From assembly GCA_026419785.1 (NCBI GenBank), contig JAODTK010005798.1, forward strand, positions 186,001-250,000: DNA of 64,000 bases. Reading direction: 5' to 3'. The notes beneath the pieces were generated by a model. That model was not told where the DNA came from. It did not search any database and saw only the letters and a program-made list of their open reading frames with translations. Source of the stretch: Sclerodactyla briareus (taxonomy: Eukaryota; Echinodermata; Holothuroidea; Dendrochirotida; Sclerodactylidae). Positions 57,160-64,000 of the stretch are shown here, piece after piece (position 1 is the stretch's first letter; every line of letters starts with the position of its first letter). The position numbers were made by a program, and so were the translations under genes.

Positions 57160-60100
57160 GTCCATCATATTTAAAAAAATATATTTTCGCAAATATCTCC
57201 ACTTTGGAGTAGCGGAACATGGTCACATTTTTCACACACCTAATCGCTCACAAACACTGTTTACTTCGCCAAATTGGTAACTTTTCTTTCCAATCATAAT
57301 TCAGGGGAAGAAATGCCCATCCTAGGAGGAAAATAATTTCGCCATTTATTCACACTGGTGTTCAAGATGTTTGGTGAAAACAAAACAAATACACTCTTTC
57401 TTCATCTAGCCAAAAATTCCAAAATTTTCGGACTTGGGAAGAAACCCAACTATTTTTTTCAGTCAAAATGTGAAGTTTTCTTCGGATCTGGCGAAAAAAA
57501 AAAACTGGAATGAATATATAATTGATTATAATAAGACAAAAAGTCCCAACACACAGATTTGAACCCTGACCTCTAGTTTTTCTATTGGAAATTTTCTTAT
57601 AATGTGGATTTGGAAGAGAACCCTGTCCAGGCCATGACGAGGATGGATGGGTGGTAGAGGCGAAAATGCAAGTGATCCTCCAATTGATTATTACTGTATC
57701 ATTTTTTCCAGATCAGAGCCGCAGACCAACCTGCCCAGCTTGGTCTCCTAGGCGGTGGAACCTCGGCTTACCACGCTACGGCTGGCTACCATAGTCTTGA
57801 TTCATCGTCATGATCGTATAACTGTTCAACCATGTGTCACTAGATTATGAGTTGTTTTATACTGCCACTGGTAGGTTTTAGGGGTAGGATTAGGGGTAGG
57901 ATTCGGGGGAGTGAGGATCAAGGCCATTCAGGGTAACAAATAAGCTTTGGGATTATAAATCTGAATTGGAATCTGACTAATCCCTAACACTAATCTCACA
58001 CATCCAGGTACACAACGAGTATACACTATAACAATAATGTCAATTCACTGCCTATCTTAGGCCTAAACTTACAGCTTGCAGTGAGAATTTACCTTTTTAT
58101 GCAACAGTTATACTAGGCTAGTCTAATGTGCGTAGAGTACCTAGCCCCCAACTTCTTCCTCTGATCCACAGTTGTGTCTTTCACTTTAACATCATTTAAC
58201 CATTTTTTCAATCTGCTAAATGTTAAATTTCATTGGTAAATCTTGATACTCACAATTCGTAATTTTGACTTTACAATTTGGGGAGAATCCCACCTGTTTG
58301 TTTTGTTTTTTTTTTGTTGTTTTTTTACCCTTGCTTGTTTTAAACGAAGTTTGTGAATGATTGGTGCCTCCAGGGCTCACTTTTGGCAACCCTATTATTT
58401 ATTATTCATAATAAAGGGCACATAAAATTCCAATTAGATTGATTATGCCACTCTTACCGCTGAAATTTCGCTCATTGAGCAATTACCTGAAATTACACCC
58501 GATCATATACCGAGTTATAACTTCCAGCCAAATTCGCTTTGTAAACAAGTACGCAGCTGCTCGATCGGCCTGGCTGACTGAAATTGTACTACCCGAACCA
58601 AGTACGTTAGCCTGAAAAAAGACAACTATGAAACACACAAAAAAGGATGACGTTCTGAGTCTGGTGACTTACTACAGGGCAAGAGCATTCTGGATTCGAT
58701 TCTGCCCCCAAAACATGATCTCTGGCTCTGGCTGCAAGGCAAGAACCCAATTAAGGTGGCTAACATACACCGATATGCATAGCCAATCCTAACAACCGTG
58801 TTGCAAACTGCCGCGAATCAAACAAGGCTTGTCTTTATGGATCACGACAAACAAACGCCTCACCGTATATCAGGAAACTCTAATTAAACTAGCACTACGT
58901 GATGTACCCTATCATATCGAATTGCGATGGCGCGTTTTGTTTTGTTTCGTGATTGCGATGTACCAGTAATAGGTATGAAACGACGAACAATTTTGGAGAG
59001 AGCGAAACGGCAACGTTTTGTGTGCCCAGCTAATGGTCATGTGTCATCAAGAAGTAGTTATGCGTAAGTATGTTGATGGTAGCAAACATTCGAAGTGATA
59101 ACATTGGTTTATATGACACCTAAGGGTTATGCGAACGGCAAATAACGAGGTCATAAAAAAATGGTTGTCTGGTGGACAACCGGGTATAGAACATAGACGA
59201 CAAGTAGTACGTGATAACTATTGGTATGGGACGGGCTTCACGAGGTAATACCAGTTGGTTACTTTACAATCGCGTATGGGCCATATGAACGAGATGGTTA
59301 TGTGAAAAGTAATGGTTATGTGACGGCAAATAACTGATATCGAAACATCGTTATAAACTGACAACAGCCTGTAGATGAGACATGAACGCTTATCATGTAG
59401 GCCTAATTACAACGAATTACGTAAATATTATGGGTTATGTGTATACTCACTGGCGAGGTGACGAAGAGATCTCGGGCAAAAAAATAATCAATAGCAACAA
59501 GAAATCCACTCTTGTGGTGTCATTGTGGGCCCCCAAAAACATTCCATAGGTGATTGAATATCGTATTTTTATGGTTCGGCTAGCAGCACACTCAGGTAGG
59601 GCTCTATTTAAGTTTCTTCTTGGGGGTCCTTGTTTGTAGCCCTACTACTTGCTACCCGTTGGCGATTTCATTAGGCCATCAATCAATATATTTTTTCACA
59701 TGCCGTGACGCTGTTAAACAGTAGTTAGTTATCACCCCCAATGGTGCTTCTTTCGGATTTTCGGGACACAAGAAACGCGTCTCTGGGCTTGAAAGTATAT
59801 CTTGTGGCGTGGGCAGCTGCTACAGTCGAATGGTCAGATAGTGCGTTATCAGGGCTCTTACTGGTAAATCGGATTTTCTAATCAGGAATTCAGCAGTGTA
59901 GTGTGGAGTAGAAAGACAAGAAACCAATATCAGATTGTCGTGTCGATCTACTACCTACAATTAGTGAAATATCGCGATTTAAATTCTGGCTGTGCTTCTT
60001 GACTGCCAACAAGAAGTGCCCTATGAAATGAGTTTCGTACGTGGGCCTATACGTGGGTATTCGTTTCTGAGTCAGTTTGTGGAACTTACTACGCGCGGGG

Positions 60101-60700
60101 CGTTGTGCGTGGTTGCCGCCGGTGGGTTTCCACAAGCCGTCTCTCCGAAAGCTAAGCTGTTATTCCGATGCCCCATCGCTGTAAGCCGCAGATATATCTG
60201 TTAGCTATTTGGCCAATGTTACTTCCCGTCTACCACGGTATCGTCCCCACTCATCGGCAAATACAGCGTTTTACCTCGCATTCGTTTTGTAAGTGCTCAT
60301 CGTTCCCAGTAGTGTAGTCTACGGTGCTTAGGGAGATTTCGTCTGTCGGCCATTTTGGCTTCATATCAATGGTCGTTTACTGCTTTAGTAGTAGTGTTCT
60401 GATTATTCATCTGTTTTTCTTTCTTTTTGTGTATTGGGAAATTGTGGGGGTGGTCAATCAGTACTGGTAGGACTATAGGGCAAAACTGGTTCTAGTAACT
60501 GGTAATCAGAGCATATCGATTTAAAATGGCTTTAGTTATGTATGCCTATCAAGGTCAAGGGCGGGGCGATTCAGGGGGTCGACGGAGGGAACTGCGTCGC
60601 CCCACCCCCCAATATTGGGTTGGTGGGGACGCAATTCATGTTTCCCCCATCCCCCCCCATATTTGGGTAGGTCTACCACTGCGGGATCCTGTGATTTTTC
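57160..60700. other. Unassigned DNA
   Basis: The largest gap without a strong feature. A short GGGGTAGGATTA tandem lies at about 57880-57912. TATGGTTATG(T/C)G and GGCAAATAAC motifs recur three to four times between 59100 and 59340, suggesting a small degenerate repeat. Frames at 59890-60135 and 60526-60735 are short and unrecognised; the latter spans C-runs. Confidence 0.4.
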
Positions 60701-60704
60701 ATTT

Positions 60705-61050
60705 CTTTATGTGCGACCACTTTTTTGAAAGTTGAGTGGTCACTAGCCTGCACATACATCACTATGAGGGCACACGGTGCGCATCGAAAATGCAACCAAG
60801 GGAACGCCAGCAAATTACGTTGTCATAAAGGAATTATTCAAAATTCAAGTGAAGAAAAGGCTGTCCAAAAAATGAAGTCCAAATATTACCTGAATGTGTT
60901 GAATGGAATGCCCAAAAGTGTAAACGCTGTTGTCTTTGAAGGGCAGAATGTTGGGGCGATGAGGTTAAGTCTACCACCTGGGCGGGACCTCTTATTGTTT
61001 TGGCAAAATTGGTCTAACTGCAATTTAAAAATAGAGTATTCGGCAATCAA
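60705..61050 (+). repeat. Extra diverged copy of the head of the duplicated segment
   Basis: GTGCGACCACTTTTTTGAAA, GCACATAC, GGGCACACGGTGCG and later GGAATGCCCAAAAGTGTAAA resemble the first 250-350 bases of segments A (from 53825) and B (from 61050). Segment B is therefore preceded by a partial, more diverged tandem copy. The 109-codon frame 60725-61054 in this stretch has no recognised domain. Confidence 0.55.
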
Positions 61051-62679
61051 TTAATGGTTGCGACCACTTGTTTAAAGATTAGTAGGTTGCGTGACGTTGC
61101 ACATACGTGAAGGGGGGCAGCATCACGGTGCGGTGTGGAGAACCCCATAAAGTGTGCATCGAATATTCTGCCAGGGAACTCGCCACAATTTCGTGCAAGA
61201 CATGATTAAGATTTTGGTTTAAGACAAGTTTATACCAAAGATTGAATACTTTCTTTTCGATTGGATGTCCAAAAGTGTAAAATTTTGTTCGGCGCGCGCG
61301 CTTCGCGCGCAGTTGCGGTTTTAGTGCTGTGTTATCTCATTTTTGGGCACAAGTCTGGCCCAAGTAGAAATGTCCCTCCCATGCTCCTGTGGTCCGCAAG
61401 AAAGATCAAAACGGGGGCCGTAATCTCTAAGTAAAAAGCTCAGGCCTGCCCTATCGTAAATCGAGGAGTCAGAAGAGTGTGTCCAGGTTGCATATGTGTC
61501 GATCTGATTGGTGTCAAATTGGATCTGCAAAAATCTCGTCGCTTCGGTGCGAACCGTATGTGGTGGCATTGTCCATGGTTCGATTGATCCGTTTCATGAC
61601 TGAAACCGCACGTGCATCGTATTTCAGAATGTCACAGAACCCAACGCAAACCTTGAAATTGATCCTATTGGCGATGAGTTTTTGAGAATAACCTTTCCCT
61701 TAATAAAAATTGTTATCAAGGTTAGGAATGTCTGCGATTCCCATGAGGCATGGGAATTGCCTGTTCCTGCAATCTAGGGGGTCTGGCAACAAAAATTTTC
61801 TTGTACTCTAACGCGCCCACCCGGTGGCGCCTCTCGCTTAGATTATAGTCCTCTTTGTTCCGTCCATCCCCCCATACCGCCAACACAAATCGCCGCCTTG
61901 TAAAGGGTCAGAATTGTGCCATTTAGTCATATAGGTTAGTGTGTTGTTTAGACAATTAGGGTATTATGCTCGGTATTATACGAATGTTAAATAGTAGAAA
62001 CGTGATATTTTGCGAAAGTAATAATGTAATTGGTATTTGCTGCTGGATCGAATTGCAAAGTGGTATCAAAGTCGCAATGTGAATATATTTACGTATGTAT
62101 GGGCTCACAGACGGTTCACGAATGAAGAATATAGAGTACACACTTAGCCCTGTGTCGATCCTTCTTCATCGGGCGAGGGCACCCGATGCATGGTTCTTAT
62201 CGAGAGCAAAGTACCCTGTGGGAGAACAGCTGAGAAACCATGATATTCTGGTCCCCAATTCAAATTGGAACACGATAACTTGGACCCCACCTAGATGATG
62301 AAGCTCATACTCGGTTTTGTTTGCCTGAAGACACTTTGCTCCCATTATTTTAAAGGCTGTCGTGGATCAATATCCTGCACGAAATTTGGTATCCGGTTTT
62401 TCGATCAGCTTGGCTGCCAAGTTGTTATTTTAGTGTACTTACTTGAGGAATATAATCATGTTAAATTTGTCTGCTATGCGTGAGGATTAGCCTCAATTCC
62501 GGAAAAAGTACTGTTCAGACTCGATTGCGCCATTTTCGTTATCGTTCGTTTCAGTAAATATAGCATCCAGTATGTTGGCTAGTGTGATTCCCTATAGACC
62601 TAGTGGACTCGGCTTTACTAACTAAAGTTCACGTTCTAAGTGTCGGTTTTACTGTTATCTGTGGGGCGAAGTTGGATAA
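61050..62679 (+). repeat. Duplicated segment B, 5' part (partner 53825-55415)
   Basis: Collinear with segment A, with the same landmarks, including the GCGCGCGCTTCGCGCGCAGT inverted-repeat core (about 61290-61312), TTATCAAGGTTAGGAATG, AATCGCCGCCTTG, GCCCTGTGTCGATCC and the R2-like piece at about 62270-62330 (CACGATAACTTGGACCCCAC, AGATGATGAAGCTCATACTC). Confidence 0.85.
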
Positions 62680-64000
62680 GGGCGGTTCACACTTGTGCGA
62701 TACGATACCGTAACGATAATTTATATCGGACGTCGAGTTAAAAAGGTTATTTTCAATAGGATGTTCACACCTCTTTGTCGATAAACGTACAATAAATTTA
62801 TCGAACGTCGAGTTGACGCTATTTAACAACCCTCATCGTTCGATACATTTATCGGATATGATAAATTGCTGATGCCGTGATAGACTTCGCAATTCGTGTG
62901 GGTCCAAAAGTAATGGAACGCCACAGGCTATTGGGGGAAGTTTAGCTTGTTGGAAAGTGGGTTTTATTTGATAAATCAGGGTTTTTGATGAATGTTTTGG
63001 TAGTGACGTATGTCGGTGGCAAACATTGCCCTCTGACTGACCTCTCGGCCCTATTGCCATGCAGGCAAGGCCGAGGACCTACGTAAAAACCCTTATTTCA
63101 GTTCTAATCCATGAAAGCCCGCTGCATAGATACGATAGTAGCGTGACCAGTGAGGTAATTTGGAGAGGGTCATGTTGCATCGGACCGCGCCCCATGGGTC
63201 GAATTTATCATGTGACCGCAAGGCATGTGGAATATTCGGTTGGTAGTGAGTGACCTGGTGGGGTGGTGTTGTGGCTGTTTGTAAGGGGCGGTATGGAGGG
63301 GTTTTCATAGGGTCCTCGATCCCAACCTGAGTATAGACGTAAACTTCACTCTTAAACCCTCATGTGAAGAAAGTGGCCGGGAATAGAAACGGAAGAGGCA
63401 ACGGAAATGAGCAAGGGGGGGGGGTTATATGTGACTTAATGCCAAGTAATTATGTCTTGTAGATCAGTGAAGACAGTAGTGAGTAATAAGTGAGGTACAC
63501 AGGTGGAGGCGTATGCATTATGTTTACTGCATTTCTGATCAACGTAGACCAGCCCAATTTTTCATCTCAATTGCTTGAATTGACTCAATTGACTGGATGC
63601 TTTCCTGGTTACATCACTTCGCCGTATATTCTTGGATATCGAAGACAAGGTGTCAACGAAAGGGTAGGCGTGGATGGTGAGTTCAGCTGTCGATCTTAAT
63701 TCGTCGTTTCTTCTCCATCCTCCTACAAGTACTGAGAAAGAGCACAAGTCCCGTCGAATTGCTGTTGAAATGACAATTCTTGGGTACGTCAAAAAACTCT
63801 GCCGACCAGGCTATTCCACCCCCTGAAGCGATCAAAAGGGGAAAACTTGTGCGTCTCTCAACTAAAATTCCACTACTTTCTCCGTTAAGTTAGGTGCCGA
63901 GACGTCCAATAAATATATCGTACGATATTTTATCGCACAAGTGTGAACCCTCCATCCGATGGAATTTAATTGTATCGTACGGTATCGTATCGCACAAGTG
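62680..64000. mobile_element. TIR element, copy B, right end cut by the window
   Basis: Starts GGGCGGTTCACACTTGTGCG plus ATACGATACC and reaches GTATCGTATCGCACAAGTG at the last base, so the right TIR continues outside. The interior matches copy A: AAGTAATGGAACGCCA, CCTACG..AA, CATAGATACGATAGTA.CG, GGTTGGTAGTGAGTGACCTGG, a G-run, AGGTACACAGGTGGAG and CCCCCTGAAGCGA. Compared with A it has about 70 extra bases near the left end containing another GTTCACACCTCTTTGTCGAT, i.e. a duplicated TIR part. No transposase is seen. Confidence 0.75.

Noticed and set aside
56895-57280. Overlapping ORFs on both strands with Cys/Val-rich or His/Thr-rich peptides
   Set aside because: They translate the (GT)n microsatellite.
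57720-57790. tRNA-like stretch (GGTCTCCTAGGCGGTGGAA)
   Set aside because: No cloverleaf or proper A/B-box pair could be drawn.
57875-57915. Telomere-like repeat (GGGGTAGGATTA)
   Set aside because: Only two to three imperfect units and not the TTAGGG motif in tandem; internal location.

Overview
This window reads as nuclear DNA of a multicellular eukaryote, most likely a marine or aquatic invertebrate animal. The animal call rests on the exons and retroelements; the invertebrate call is a weak inference. There are no dense gene arrays, no operons, and the longest open frame is only 165 codons. What is present is typical of animal intergenic and intronic DNA: microsatellites, fragments of CR1/L2-like non-LTR retrotransposons, a tRNA-derived SINE with an (ATT)n tail, a terminal-inverted-repeat DNA element, several dispersed and tandem repeat families, and a few isolated exon-like blocks with splice signals. 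Many frames that must once have been open are broken by single-base insertions or deletions. Two nearly identical copies of a 1.65 kb tandem duplication differ mainly by such indels, so part of the breakage may be sequencing or assembly noise.

Layout. 1-3.2 kb: low-information DNA with a two-unit tandem repeat. 3.2-5.0 and 14.85-16.2 kb: two copies of one large repeat (R1) containing internal ~200-bp units. 5.9-6.4 kb: repeat R3, with an inverted partner at 27.9-28.3 kb. 8.4-9.4 kb: an AT microsatellite, a repeat R2 unit and a LINE fragment. 9.6-10.7 kb: an unrecognised minus-strand coding-like block. 11.1-12.9 kb: a LINE 3' end, then a tandem array of R2. 12.9-14.6 kb: repeat R6, then a recognisable first exon of a spermidine/spermine N1-acetyltransferase-like (GNAT) gene. 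16-26 kb: mostly unassigned, with one ~430-bp tandem repeat and G/C homopolymers. 26.2-26.8 and 35.1-35.6 kb: two SINE copies. 29.8-32.2 kb: repeat units R4 and R2, then a LINE 3' part. 39.6 and 44.1-44.4 kb: minus-strand exon candidates. 45.5-47.1 kb: the second R6 copy and R4 units. 47.2-48.2 kb: a TTACG/CGTAA-rich zone. 48.2-51.5 kb: the 1.65 kb tandem duplication, running into an R2 array to 52.6 kb. 53.3-53.8 kb: a long perfect (ATTT)n tract and a second acetyltransferase-like first exon. 53.8-56.7 and 60.7-64.0 kb: a large duplicated segment whose 3' part in each copy is a DNA element with long terminal inverted repeats; the second copy is cut by the window end.

How it fits together. 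I see no complete gene. The coding signals are single exons of genes that extend through long repeat-filled introns or beyond the window, or are pseudogene pieces. Most structure is repeat biology: a SINE whose 3' tail resembles that of a LINE in the same window, a TIR element nested in a larger duplicated segment, and several tandem families (R1, R2, R4) sharing AGGTCA-type half-sites.
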